Shown: one piece after another, positions 22,695 through 32,761 of the stretch
Layout of the letters: every line of letters begins with the position of its first letter
Position numbering within the stretch: the first letter of the stretch is position 1
NCBI GenBank assembly: GCA_030374805.1
Contig: JARGSG010000190.1
Location: forward strand, 434,001-498,000
Direction: 5' to 3'
DNA: 64,000 bases
Origin: Gracilaria gracilis
Taxonomy: Eukaryota; Rhodophyta; Florideophyceae; Gracilariales; Gracilariaceae
Notes under the pieces: model-generated
The model's input: only the letters and a program-made list of their open reading frames with translations
What the model was told of the DNA's origin: nothing
Databases searched by the model: none
Position numbers and translations under genes: made by a program

Positions 22695-23602
22695 ATGGTG
22701 ATTGTCGTCAGCGCGGAAGCATTCCAACACCATGGTAGTAAGTACTTTCGAAATGTTCCTGGCTTGTCTCTTTTAACCACTACTCGCCGTTTTAAGTCAC
22801 TGTTCGGGGTAAGCCCACATGAATGTTTGGTGCTTTGGGATCAAATACTGAAGTTGGGTTTCAAGTATGGTACCACAATAAGTCCTCAACATCTGCTTTG
22901 GGGTCTATTATTTCTATGACAGTATTTGTCGGAGCACACAATGTCGGCAATTATTGGGGCCGATGAAAAAACTATACGGATGTGGGTCAGAATGGTCGTC
23001 ATCTCAATTTCTAGTCTGAGCCATGTAAGTTCAATTGACGTTTAATTTTTGCGTTTTTATTCTCTAACATGTTTTGTTTAGGTAAATTGGCAAAGCAGGT
23101 TACCTACTACTCCAGAGAATACGACAAAAATTTATGTTTCAATAGATGCAACTGACTGTCAAATACAAGAGCCGTCCCCATTCAACAGTAAATGGTATTC
23201 TCATAAATTTAAATCCGCCGGTTTGAGGTATGAACTCGGAATTTGTATTCAAACTGGGTTTGTGGTTTAGGTTCATGGGCCATTCCCTTGTGGAGAGTAC
23301 CCTGACGATAAAATTTTCAAATTGGTATGAAGCATGCTTTGCTGAATAATGAGTTTGTCATCGCCGATGATGGGTACTTGGACGAAAGATGTGTAACACC
23401 TGCAGATGATTTGCCGCTGGTTGGTTATAATCAGGCTCGAATTCGAGCCAGGCATGAGACGTTAATAAGAAGACTAAAGCAGTTTAAGGCTTTGCATTAT
23501 GTCTACAGTCACAAATTGGAATTTCATTCTTTCTGTTTTCATGCTGTTGCTCAGATAACATCCATTTCTCTACATAATGACAGCCCTCTATTTCAACTAT
23601 AG
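22695..23602 (+). pseudogene. DDE transposase (DDE_Tnp_4-like), broken, with one intron
   Basis: The order FRNVPGLSLLTTTRRFKSLF, LLWGLLFL, SIDATDCQIQEPSPF, YELGICIQTGF, HGPFPCGEYPDDKIF, ADDGYLDERC and RARHETLIRRLKQF fits a family of eukaryotic DDE transposases. The first Asp is in DATDC, the second in ADDGY and the Glu in the last helix. An intron at 23025-23081 (GTAAGT...TTTAG, CTAAC inside) removes a stop and keeps the frame. Decay shows as a TGA at 22917-22919, a TAG at 23268-23270 where a Trp would fit, and a frame change near 23320. The N-terminal part upstream of 22695 is not recognisable. Catalytic residues appear to be kept, so decay is moderate. Confidence 0.6.
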
Positions 23603-25297
23603 AATTTCCAAAATATGTTTTCTTCTGAAACGCAACATTGGTAAAGTCTGAGCTGTATTAAGGTTTGTTATATCCTTTACTGTCCACCTACTACATTTAT
23701 CAAAAACGAAATGCTTTTGACTTACTAAAAAATAGAATATTCACTAACAACAACAAATCATTTAACGGTTGTTGTGTAGAAGGTAGTTACGTCACATTTC
23801 TATACTTCTGTACTAAGACGCATACAAATTATTGCTTTTTCAAGAAATTAAGTACAGTATATAACAAAGTTTGTTCAAAATTATGTTGTAGCTTGTTATG
23901 CCTTGTTACAACGGTTTACTAGCCAGTCTAAGATGATCAACTTCTCTGTTTCTGCTAGTTATTAGAATTTCATGCCTTTAGAACTTGGTGTTTTTATACT
24001 CAGTTAACGAATGTTTTGACCTCTAGCTTCTACCAAAAAACTATACCGTAGTGTGGTTGAACAGCTAAACCTTTTTTTCTACAAGAACTCCTGAGTATTA
24101 CTTTATTAGATATATTTCCGTTTTTTCTCCTGCATGGTAAAGCACAAGTCGAACGTTACGAATGCACTAGGAGTTGCCACTCATTGTTCGTAAAAGGTAA
24201 GGAGCAACTAGATAGTTCTAAATAGGCTATTTCCCGCTTGCTCCCGCGCTCTCCTGTTGTAGAATATTCTACATAAACACAGCATTTCACGATATAGGAT
24301 GTGGGATAGACCCTATACCCAACTACATAAGAACCCAAAAAGTTCAGTTGCACCCAAAATTACAAAATCTTCTGTAAACTGATACACTTACAGTTCCATT
24401 CAAGCTGGGCATAAAATCTCTTTTGCTGCATGCCACAATGCACCATCAACCAAGCTCTGCTACAAAAAACAGCACCATAGTTACAAGAAACAAAACATCG
24501 AAATAAAATATAAACTGCCAAATTGATTTACATACTCATTATTCAAAACATTCAAAAACCAAAACTTGAATTCTTGAAGGAATTAAAATTTAAAATAGAA
24601 CCATAAAAGAACTATATACGTCCTGTTCATTGCAAATGCACTTTTGTACACATAATGTGTACATGTTCCAAACTTTCTTTTTTTTATGCTCCTGAAATAG
24701 GATGCTATATTTGTTACAACAAAAACATAATATTCTCCTCATTTCCATACTCTTGCCAAAAATAATATTTCATGATTGCTTCTCGCGTATATATATGTCC
24801 AATTGTCATAATGGAAAATATATTTTTTTATTATGCATAATACTGTCATTTTGATTCATTTTTCGTCATAGTACCCAAAAGAGTCTCGCTTTATATAATT
24901 ACAATCTCCAATGTACGCAAATTACTTTTAGCATGAGATAAAATTCTAAAATCTTTTACATTTATGAAAAATATACAAAAATTGACAGGATACTTACATT
25001 TCGTAAAAAAACTTTGACCGAACTTGGTTTATCTTCTTTCTGAAATATTATGATTAACCATACGAGGTACATACTTTTTTGCGCATCAAAGAAACGCATG
25101 ATTCGTTTTGTTTTCGTCTACCTGTACTAAGTACTATTGTAAGTAAAAAAATTGTAAGTGAATGAAGGTGACCCATTAGAGAAAAAAATTCAAAACCGAA
25201 ATAATAGGTCACGGTGCATTTTTTTCAAAAAATTTTAACCCAAGCTTGTAACGGATAGTTTTGCGAATAGATCCGAGTTTACTGCAACGCTACGTCG
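23603..25297. other. No gene seen; AT-rich
   Basis: This is a long AT-rich stretch with homopolymer runs and only short frames of low complexity. It presumably contains the boundary between the DDE element and the Mutator-like element. Confidence 0.4.
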
Positions 25298-26560
25298 TTG
25301 AGCTGGAAGTCAAATGTTCGTATGAACCGAGTAGTAGTCTCGTATTTTTTTCTCGTTCAAGAATTGCTTTCCAGAACTGAGTCCTTGATCATTTCTGCCG
25401 CTGAGTGTGAGATTATGGATATTACAAGTTTGCTTTCAACCCAAAGATCTTCTCTGTCTGAACAACATGAGAAAGCTGCTATACTTTTTGATATTAAGGA
25501 CGGCTACTACCGTATTTCCCGCAATATCCGAGCCGGCGAATCTCATGTTTTCGATAAACCGCCTCCCTATCACCCTACATCAGAAAAAGGCTTTGCTTCC
25601 TTTCTGAACTTAGAGGGTTTCGGTTTAACAGAAGAGACCTTCTTACAAAGCTCTCCGTATTCTTTTCGCACGAAGGTCACCAAAAGTTCAACTGTGTTTC
25701 TACTTGGAAATAAGATTCCGGTGAAGAGGAAAACTGTTACCTGTTCTGGTATTAAGTGCTGTGCATCAAGTGTCGATCATTGTCGAGAAGGTCATGATGG
25801 TGTTTGGAATGGATCACGATGTTACGCAAAGAATCAGACCCGGGAATATCAACATTTCCCTTCTCCGTCAAGCTCTCTTGCAGATACGTCTAGGTCAAGT
25901 CATTATTTCAGCCGTGAGAATGTACTGGGTTCTTCTGAGAAGAATAGAACTAATGTATTACCACAGTTCATACCGACACCTGAAATACATAATTATGGCA
26001 CTCTATTGTCTGGCACACGGAATTCGGTCGGAATACAATATGAAACAGAACAATCCACTTCCTTTGACAATGACGGAATTGATTACGAAGAAAGTCTTGC
26101 GAAACAAGTCTTCTTCTTTGGACAAAATGCGTTTCCTCTCTTCTGCAAACATGTTGCTTTCATTGCCAGTTTAGATCAGCTTTCATCGCTGCAACAAGCG
26201 ACAGATCCGCAACACCGGATTCCGAACTGGAAGTTCTGTGTAGGAAAGAAGAAATTTGAACTCAATGATTCGGGTTCGGTTGCTTGTTCGAAGCTTCCTG
26301 ATTTCATTGGTTGTTGTGATTTCGGAAAGGAGGATGTGAGAGATCCAAAGAAGTGTTCTCTAGTCAGAATTCCACCACATCTTCAGGGGGCAAGCCCAGA
26401 TACTATGAACAAAATGATAGCTATGGCGCAGAGAGGGATTTTTCCAGTAAGCACGCGCAATAGCGGAAAATGCCCGCCATATCCGTTAAATTCCCGAGCA
26501 AGGTATTGCAGAAGCCCGATTCATCTCCAGGAATCTCCACAACTAGTGCACTTGAAATGA
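25298..26560 (+). pseudogene. Mutator-like transposase, N-terminal zinc-binding part
   Basis: Frame 2 is open from about 25298 to a TGA at 26558-26560. The same frame continues past this stop and a second TGA at 26657-26659 into the catalytic part at 26684. Cys/His groupings (KTVTCSGIKCCASSVDHC, then EGHDGVWNGSRC, and later FIGCCDFGKEDVRDPKKC) resemble the WRKY-GCM1/FLYWCH-type zinc modules found upstream of Mutator catalytic domains. I consider this the N-terminal half of one gene rather than a separate protein, because frame and order are kept. No other family resemblance was found. Confidence 0.5.
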
Positions 26561-26683
26561 GATATGGAGTACCATTACTTTTTTCTCAAAGAGAATGAGA
26601 GATCTGACATTTTGTCGTGGGCAATTGTTGTGGGTATCGGATCTCACCGACACACCTGACCAGTTATAAAGCCACCTCTCACA

Positions 26684-28069
26684 ATGGTCAGAAACTATGT
26701 CACGGATCTCTGCACCGAAAATGATGTACTATCAGGGTCAGCCATACTACGAAAAGTTGAACAAAAATTCGGAACTGCTCCATCGCCGTCTACTATCAAA
26801 ACGTTAGGGAGAAGGTTTAAAAATGGGCCTGATATGACTCGTGGTCACTCACTTGAAGCCATCGTTCATACATTGAAAGCACAGAAAATTTTCGGACAGG
26901 CTACAGACTCATGTATTCTTTCAGTTCATGACAATAGAATGAACGATAACTTTCTTCCTACCACAGACCAAAAAGGATTGTCTATTATCTTTGGGGAATC
27001 CAGTTTACTGGACAGGTCTATGACTTTCCCCAGGTATGGATGTGATGGAACCTTTGGAATCATCAGCGCTCACGATGAGAAAGGGAATCTTCTGAAGTTT
27101 GAACTGGTTTCAATTATCTGCAAAGATGAAACTACTGGTCGTATATACTCGGTCATGCATCAGTTCACAACCAGGAAAACCACAGCAGCTCGGTCTCTTC
27201 TCTTTGATGAATTCATTAAGCAACTTCGTGCCCGTGGTTTATGCGATCCTCTTTCCGCAAGAGGCACTAACCGACTCACTATGGCAACAGACTTCGAAAC
27301 GACATATGCCTATAGTCTAGGTCTAAGTCTGAAAGACAATTTTATGTCAGGTTCAGTTGTGGACTATGTCAAAGCTGTCGTTGTTGGATGTGACGTTCAC
27401 GCAAAGAGATGCGTACTAGAGAAATGCGAAATTACCCACCAAAGAGAACTATTTGATTGGGCTGTTGGGACTCGAAGTGTTACATCTGAAGAAGAATGCC
27501 AACAAGCACTGAACTTCATGCGCGGGATGGGTTCTAAGTGGGAATCATTTGCAAACTGGTTGGTTCAAAACAGGTGCGCGTACATACTATGGTTCCAACG
27601 ACACCATTGCACTATACCTCTGGTCGAAAGACATCGAGCCTTTTTCTTCGACACAAACCCAAACGAAGCTTATCATAACAGGATCAAATCACTCCCAGGA
27701 TTTGCAGTCAGTCATGGGCGAGGACTCAAAATTCTTGATGCCCTGCAGCTCCTGCGAGAACTCGACCACAATGACGCAGAAAATATAGGCAAGAACTGTC
27801 CTTCAAAAGGTTTTCAGATACTTTCTACCCCAGAATGGAAACGAACTCAGTCGAAGGCTAGAAAAAGAAGTTTGGTGGAAGTAATTGAGATTGATGATCA
27901 GCCAGTCCCTGCGTGCCAACCCAAGAAAGCAAAGAAGAATTCGAAGGCTTCTGAAAGCAAAAGCAGAAGTACGAAACAGGATAAAACAATTGATATGTTG
28001 AATTCAAGAATTGGAAAGCTGGAGAGCATGATCGAGAAGTTACTCGAAAAGAAGTCCTTGGAACGCTAA
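26684..28069 (+). CDS. Mutator-like (MULE) transposase catalytic part
   Basis: A 461-codon frame carries a MULE-type DDE core. YGCDGTFGIIS supplies the first Asp (residue 121). ATDFETTYA supplies the second (203). VVGCDVHAKRCVLEK is the C-x2-H block between them and the Glu (C236, H239). TNPNEAYHNRIKS supplies the Glu (328). Spacing is close to that of MULE transposases. The C-terminal 30 residues (SRIGKLESMIEKLLEKK) form a short coiled coil preceded by a Lys-rich, nuclear-localisation-like stretch (CQPKKAKKNSKASESKSRS). The ATG at 26684 may not be the natural start, because the upstream frame is the zinc-binding half, separated by two TGA stops. Mutator-type terminal repeats were not found. 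Confidence 0.65.
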   Translation: MVRNYVTDLCTENDVLSGSAILRKVEQKFGTAPSPSTIKTLGRRFKNGPDMTRGHSLEAIVHTLKAQKIFGQATDSCILSVHDNRMNDNFLPTTDQKGLSIIFGESSLLDRSMTFPRYGCDGTFGIISAHDEKGNLLKFELVSIICKDETTGRIYSVMHQFTTRKTTAARSLLFDEFIKQLRARGLCDPLSARGTNRLTMATDFETTYAYSLGLSLKDNFMSGSVVDYVKAVVVGCDVHAKRCVLEKCEITHQRELFDWAVGTRSVTSEEECQQALNFMRGMGSKWESFANWLVQNRCAYILWFQRHHCTIPLVERHRAFFFDTNPNEAYHNRIKSLPGFAVSHGRGLKILDALQLLRELDHNDAENIGKNCPSKGFQILSTPEWKRTQSKARKRSLVEVIEIDDQPVPACQPKKAKKNSKASESKSRSTKQDKTIDMLNSRIGKLESMIEKLLEKKSLER

Positions 28070-29384
28070 TTTACGTCTAAATATCTTGCAAGCGAGAATG
28101 TTCAACGGTAGTCATATAAAATAAAGGTTTAATGATATATCCAAAGCAACCCAATAATGACATGGCCAAAAAACTTATAGGTATTCTGCTCTGAAAAGAA
28201 GGAAACATAAGCATCACTTTCTAGTAAAACGGAAAAAACTAGAAACTGGTAAAGAATATAATACAAAAGTATCTCATGTTCGTATAAATTTCTGTGACGT
28301 CAGACTACACTATATACTTGTCTTTTATATTAGAGACTCAGATATTGATGTGATTCATTGCGCAAATGACCTCTATTTTGGTGTCATGTATGATCCTTTT
28401 CCACTTAACGTTCGCAGTACATCTATACACATTTTAAAAATTTCTTATACTCAATGACCATGATTTAATGTATCTGAAACTTTAAAAGCGATTACATCCG
28501 TGTTGCGGTTGCAAAACCTGCCATTGGATATATATAAATATGTTTTGTAGCGATCAGTAGCAACTGTGGAGACATAAACGGAATAAAGTAGGTGCGGAGT
28601 TCTTTTGGAGCTGTACATATATAATATATTCTACCTTCTAAGAGAATTCTCCGATTCCATTACATTCTTACATATCATTGTAATGTGGCGGCTTTAAGTA
28701 GCCTGTCGCGCACTAATTCTTTCCCACTGCGTATCTAATCAGCTATAGATATATGCCCTCAAAACAATAGAAGCAGTTGTACAGTGTTATTGAGAAAGGA
28801 AAGTTTTTTTTGGTGGTATGGACACTGTTCACATGTGATATTTTTGGTCGGATTACTTCCTACATATTTAAGTAAGATATCTAGAAGCATGTATTGTCTT
28901 TTTATGAAAGAGGTTTATTACTACTGAGTATTTAATGGTGTCTTGAAATACGCCATGCTAGCCAAGGAAGTAAGGATATATTTTTGGAAGTATATAACCT
29001 ATGGTTTTCGTCTAGCCTTAGTTCTTATGTAATTTGTTCTAAAAGCTTCGGTGTTACGTATTAGAAGAACGTATGTATAATTATGACAGAGTTCTTTGTG
29101 AAATGCGTACAAATCAAATAATATAGTATGTTTGGCAAGGATATTTCATAAAGAAATCTGCCATAAGTAGGTAGGTGTCCCATTCCACCCTCATTAAGAT
29201 ATTGAGATTAGCATATTTGAAATTTCAAATGTTTGGAATTGCTGTTTCTACCATTTTTTCAAATATTTAAGACATATTTCGGTCATGCATTGCCTATTTT
29301 CCACTTTTCCCCGAGTGATCATTGCCTACTTTTCTTGGCGTCGTCCTCACAGCCAGCTCGTGTTCGTCTCCCTCGAGCACCACG
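28070..29384. other. No gene seen; AT-rich
   Basis: Only short low-complexity frames occur. A perfect 16-bp palindrome, ATTTGAAATTTCAAAT, lies at 29215-29230. The end of the region should hold the promoter of the next gene, but no TATA box can be singled out in AT-rich DNA. Confidence 0.4.
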
Positions 29385-30329
29385 ATGGCCAACAGAAGCC
29401 GGACCCGGCGCGCCCCGGCGCGCCAGCACGATAATATTGAGGCAACCCCCCCCGACGGAGCCTCGCGGCGCATCACCCGAGTGGAAAGCGCTACCTCTCT
29501 ACCGGGCCTGACTCTGCGCGTAGCGCGTAAACGTGCACAGCGCCGCCGCCGTGCTCTGCACGACATGTTGCGCGCCGATGCTGAGAGGCACACCTCCGAA
29601 GAAGGCCCTTCCGTGCCACCAGTGCCTCCAAAGGACATTCCTGGAGCTCCTATTCAACCGTCCACGTTTGGTCCATCGGTGCCCCCCTCCCCGCTTCCCG
29701 CTGCTGGATCTACATCTCATACGGAGCATTTGGATGTGGCGGTAAGTCCCGAGATGTGTACTGGTGAGCAGAATATGCCATCTACATCTCGGGCACGCTA
29801 CACTGGCGATGATCAGCTTGGCAACCACTTTGTAGAGGTTACTGTAGTGCGAAAGTTTAAGGCTGCAATCAGGTGTCCCTGTGGTTCCCATTCATGCACG
29901 AAGAGTATACAGGTTGGGAAGTATGGGTACTTGGCCGATGACGCCCAACAACAGTGTGCGCACTGTCCCGCTGGCAAAGAACGTGGTTTCGCTAGCGCCG
30001 CTGAGCTCGAAGGACACATTCGCCGCGCACAGGGATGTCGTTTGAATCGCGGTGTGGTTCTCCCTCCGAACCGCAGGCCGAAAGAACGATTGGGAGATGT
30101 TCTCTGCAACAAAATCGACCGCTTGCGCCACAGAGTGAAGAAGAATGGTGTTCTAAAGTTTAATTGTAAGGCCTGCAAAACCTACGTGAACTACCAAGAC
30201 CGTTGGAGCCATTGCGCGTATTGCTGGCTTGACGTGCACGGCATCAAACCCATTCCTCATGAGGTGAGATCCATTGACGATAACCCAGTTGCTTCCAACG
30301 CCCCGGATGACAACGATTCCAGTGAGTAG
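29385..30329 (+). CDS. Cys-rich zinc-ribbon-like protein, unknown
   Basis: I place the start at ATG 29385 (context CACGATGG), which gives 314 codons; the frame is also open from 29322. The N-terminus is strongly basic (NRSRTRRAPARQ; later RVARKRAQRRRRALHDML), followed by a Pro/Ser-rich linker. The C-terminal half has three metal-binding-like clusters: CPCGSHSC; CAHCPAGKERGFASAAELEG with HIRRAQGC (a C-C-H-C finger); and CKACKTYVNYQDRW with HCAYC. Such a layout suggests a nucleic-acid-binding protein and recalls zinc-finger N-termini of some LINE or transposon proteins, but I recognise no family. Codon composition is much richer in GC than the flanking AT-rich DNA. An AATAAA lies 24 bp past the stop, so this may be a real host gene or an element gene. 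Confidence 0.6.
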   Translation: MANRSRTRRAPARQHDNIEATPPDGASRRITRVESATSLPGLTLRVARKRAQRRRRALHDMLRADAERHTSEEGPSVPPVPPKDIPGAPIQPSTFGPSVPPSPLPAAGSTSHTEHLDVAVSPEMCTGEQNMPSTSRARYTGDDQLGNHFVEVTVVRKFKAAIRCPCGSHSCTKSIQVGKYGYLADDAQQQCAHCPAGKERGFASAAELEGHIRRAQGCRLNRGVVLPPNRRPKERLGDVLCNKIDRLRHRVKKNGVLKFNCKACKTYVNYQDRWSHCAYCWLDVHGIKPIPHEVRSIDDNPVASNAPDDNDSSE

Positions 30330-30352
30330 AGCCGCGTTTGCTTCTCCAAGAT

Positions 30353-30358
30353 AATAAA
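30353..30358 (+). terminator. Polyadenylation signal AATAAA
   Basis: AATAAA begins 24 bp after the TAG that ends the Cys-rich gene. This is the usual distance for a eukaryotic poly(A) signal. Confidence 0.5.
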
Positions 30359-30429
30359 CGGAAGACGATCAGCAGGTGCCGCTCGCTCCAAGTGCCAGCA
30401 CCGCCATTGCTTTAGCCTAACGCCTGCGC

Positions 30430-32282
30430 CCCACATCCCTTACGCGCCACTCTACAGCACGTAGGTAACGAGCGGCGTCACCAAATGCAGTTCGATAGGC
30501 AGCTCTCGCAGGCGCCACGGGCTGTAGCAGAAGTAGCGACGAGGCCCTGCAGCGCCGAAGGGCTACAGCAGCGGTGAGTAGGGTGCCGCTGGTGGCGTGG
30601 GTTGTAGCAACGGTGAGTGCACCGCCGCGGCGGTGCCTTGGGAGCCGCTGGCGGCGTGGGTTGTAACGGCCAGGTGCGGGAGCGGCTGCGAGAATGGAGC
30701 CACCGGCGGCGCAGGCTGCGGTGGCGAAGATGCGGCGGGAAGTGGGGAGCCTTTGGCGGCGAGGCAGGGAGCGTCGAAAGGCTATAGTAGCCGCGCTTGG
30801 GGTTAGTGAGGAGCAACCGGAAGCGCGGGCTGTAGAGACGAAGGCGTATTACGCCGAAGGGCTAAAACTGCTATGAGTGGGGTACCGCCGGCAAGGCATG
30901 GGCAGCAGCAGCGGTGGGGGCCCCACCGTGTCGCTTAGTGGGAGCAGGCGGTAGCGCGTGGTGTTATTACCAAGGGGGGATTCGGTTCTGGGTACGGTGC
31001 CGCCGGCCGCGGAGGCTGCGGCGGCAGACGCGGCGGTGGGTGAGTTGCCGCCGGCGGCTCGGGAAGTAATGGCCAAAGGCTGTAACGGTGGTCGGCACGG
31101 CGTGACCCGCGGCGCGTGCTGTAACAGCGCATGCTGCACAGCCACGTCGGTGGATGGGGAACAGCTCGCATTCGAGACCATAATGGCTAGCAGCTGCGGT
31201 GGGTGTGCGCACGATGGTACCGGTGGCACAGCATGCCGCTGAACATCTGCGGTAGTGGGTAGGGTCTCCCACCGACAGCTTCACGGAGTAAGGAGGCGGC
31301 AATGGGTGTGGAGCAGGTGCCGCAAGCTGAAGCGGGACAGCAGCGACGTTGAGACGGAGCCGCCGGCATGAAAACGTGTAACAACGGCGGGTAGTAGGAG
31401 CCCCGAAAACACGCGGGCCGTAAAGATCAGTGAATACTGGCGCCGGCGCGAAGGGGTTCAACCGTAGCAAGAGCCGCCGGCGCCGGCAAGAAGGGGTTTC
31501 ACAGCAGCTGCTCTTCGGGAGCGCGGTGCGCAGATTCATGTGCATTGTCTAGGGCGTTGGCAAAGCCGGTGGGTAAGAAATTGGTTGCGGCGGTGTGGCT
31601 GTGTGTCGAATCCAAGCCAAGCTGGTGCATGAGTTGCACGCGGCAATAGCGGTGGTGGAACTGCAGGTGGCAGCGGCGGCGTGTAATGTCCACGAAACGG
31701 CGGAGTGTGAGGTGCACGCGGCGGCGGTGGCGGTGCATTCAAACTGGCTGAGAGGTCGGGAAGTCAATCCACGTGCGGGGCTGCCGACACAATCGCCGGC
31801 GGCCGAGGTGGCATTGTGATTGATGGGCAGCCGTCGGCAGCGGTTGAGTGGCACGGAGCTTGCGACGGCGCCACCAGCGGCGCTGGCGGCAGCACAAGTA
31901 GGTCAAAAATGTGGCTTTGTGGTTGGTGGAAAGCCGCCGGCAGCGGTGAGGGAGAACGGAGCTCGCAACGAAGCTGCCGGCGGCGCTGCCGGCAGCAAAC
32001 GGGGACAAAAGTTGTGATGGGTGGGAAACCGCCGCGGCGTTATGCAACACAGCCGCGGTGGTTGGGGAGCGTTGCCGCCGCCAGAGTTGTAGCGGTAAAT
32101 GAGGCGTCGCCGCCGGTGGTGGTGCCAAGCCACGGCGGCAGCAAACGGGGGCAAAAGTTGTGGTGGGTGGGAAACCGGCGCGGCGTTACGCGACACAGCC
32201 GCGGTGGTTGGGGAGCGTCGCCGCCGCCGGCGTTGCAGCGGTAAATGAGGCGTCCCCGCCGGCGGTGGTGCCACGGCGGGTA
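30430..32282. repeat. GC-rich degenerate repeats with a 146-bp tandem duplication
   Basis: The stretch is built from variants of GCCGCCGGCGGC, GTGGGTTGTARC and CGGTGAGTG at intervals of roughly 60-70 bp. It ends in two direct copies of a 146-bp unit (31991-32136 and 32137-32282), each starting GGCAGCAAACGGGG. Long frames on both strands (Ala, Pro, Arg, His-rich) are by-products of the GC-rich repeat and show no protein family. It resembles a decaying minisatellite. It lies directly before the 14.4-kb duplicated block. Confidence 0.65.
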
Positions 32283-32454
32283 CGTGGCAAAACGGCTGGA
32301 GAGCCACTGGCAAAATGGCGACGCTGGTGAATAACCGGTGGTTTTGCATCCAGTGTTTTTTTGAACTAGTATTTAAACAAACCGCACTGACAGTAAGACC
32401 CAAAGGTGTTTATTTCGGGTGGTGACCAGGTTGGGTGGTGGGTCTGTGCCACAT

Positions 32455-32596
32455 CCCCAACGCATTTCACATGTGACAAAGCGTCACGTCTGACATGTAA
32501 AACATAATGTAATCGTCACACTTTTGATAACGTGTTGTTTCGTCACATAACGTGACACAAATAAGTACCACTTTAATTGTTTGTATTCTAATTTAG
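32455..32596. repeat. Left terminal inverted repeat of the 7-kb element
   Basis: GCATTTCACATGTGAC and the following roughly 125 bp align, with scattered mismatches, to the complement of 39382-39517. Shared blocks include GTCACGTCTGACATG, AACATAATGTAATCGTCACA, GATAACGTGTT and ACACAAATAAGTA. Confidence 0.85.
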
Positions 32597-32722
32597 TGTC
32601 CTCAACATTACAGCCAATGCTGCATTTTTACCCGTTCCCCTGGCACCTGTAATTACAGCCACACACAATCTGCTTGGGCTTCGTTTTGGCGTGTTCCAGA
32701 AGGGTTTCTAATGGGGCTGACA

Positions 32723-32761
32723 GGATGACTTTCGGTTGTCAGTGACAACCGAAAGTCATCC
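32723..32761. repeat. Perfect 19-bp-arm palindrome
   Basis: GGATGACTTTCGGTTGTCA is followed by a single G and then its exact complement. It lies just inside the left inverted repeat of the 7-kb element and also occurs in copy 2 at 47112-47150. Confidence 0.85.

Larger units (their letters stand above)
20656..23602. mobile_element. Two-gene DNA transposon: 285-aa partner gene and DDE transposase
   Basis: A 285-codon gene on the minus strand and a broken DDE transposase on the plus strand diverge from a 1.2-kb spacer. That the two belong together is inferred from the arrangement and from the partner gene being multicopy (relic at 5067-5330). Limits are those of the genes; terminal repeats were not found. 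Confidence 0.45.

Noticed and set aside
23228-23270. Possible 43-bp intron with GT...TTTAG borders in the DDE transposase
   Set aside because: The segment encodes conserved-looking transposase residues (RYELGICIQTGF), so a nonsense change at 23268-23270 is more likely than an intron.
25761-26174. 137-codon frame overlapping the Mutator-like N-terminal part
   Set aside because: The other frame has the Cys/His pattern and continues in frame into the catalytic half; this one is Ile/Leu-rich shadow sequence.
22917-26659. TGA as a sense codon, since several relic frames stop at TGA
   Set aside because: Other relics stop at TAG, and intact genes here use TGA, TAA and TAG as ends; decay explains the stops more simply.
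30478-32403. Many long frames on both strands in the GC-rich region
   Set aside because: They arise from lack of stops in GC-rich repeats; proteins are low-complexity Ala/Pro/Arg/His and differ in every frame.
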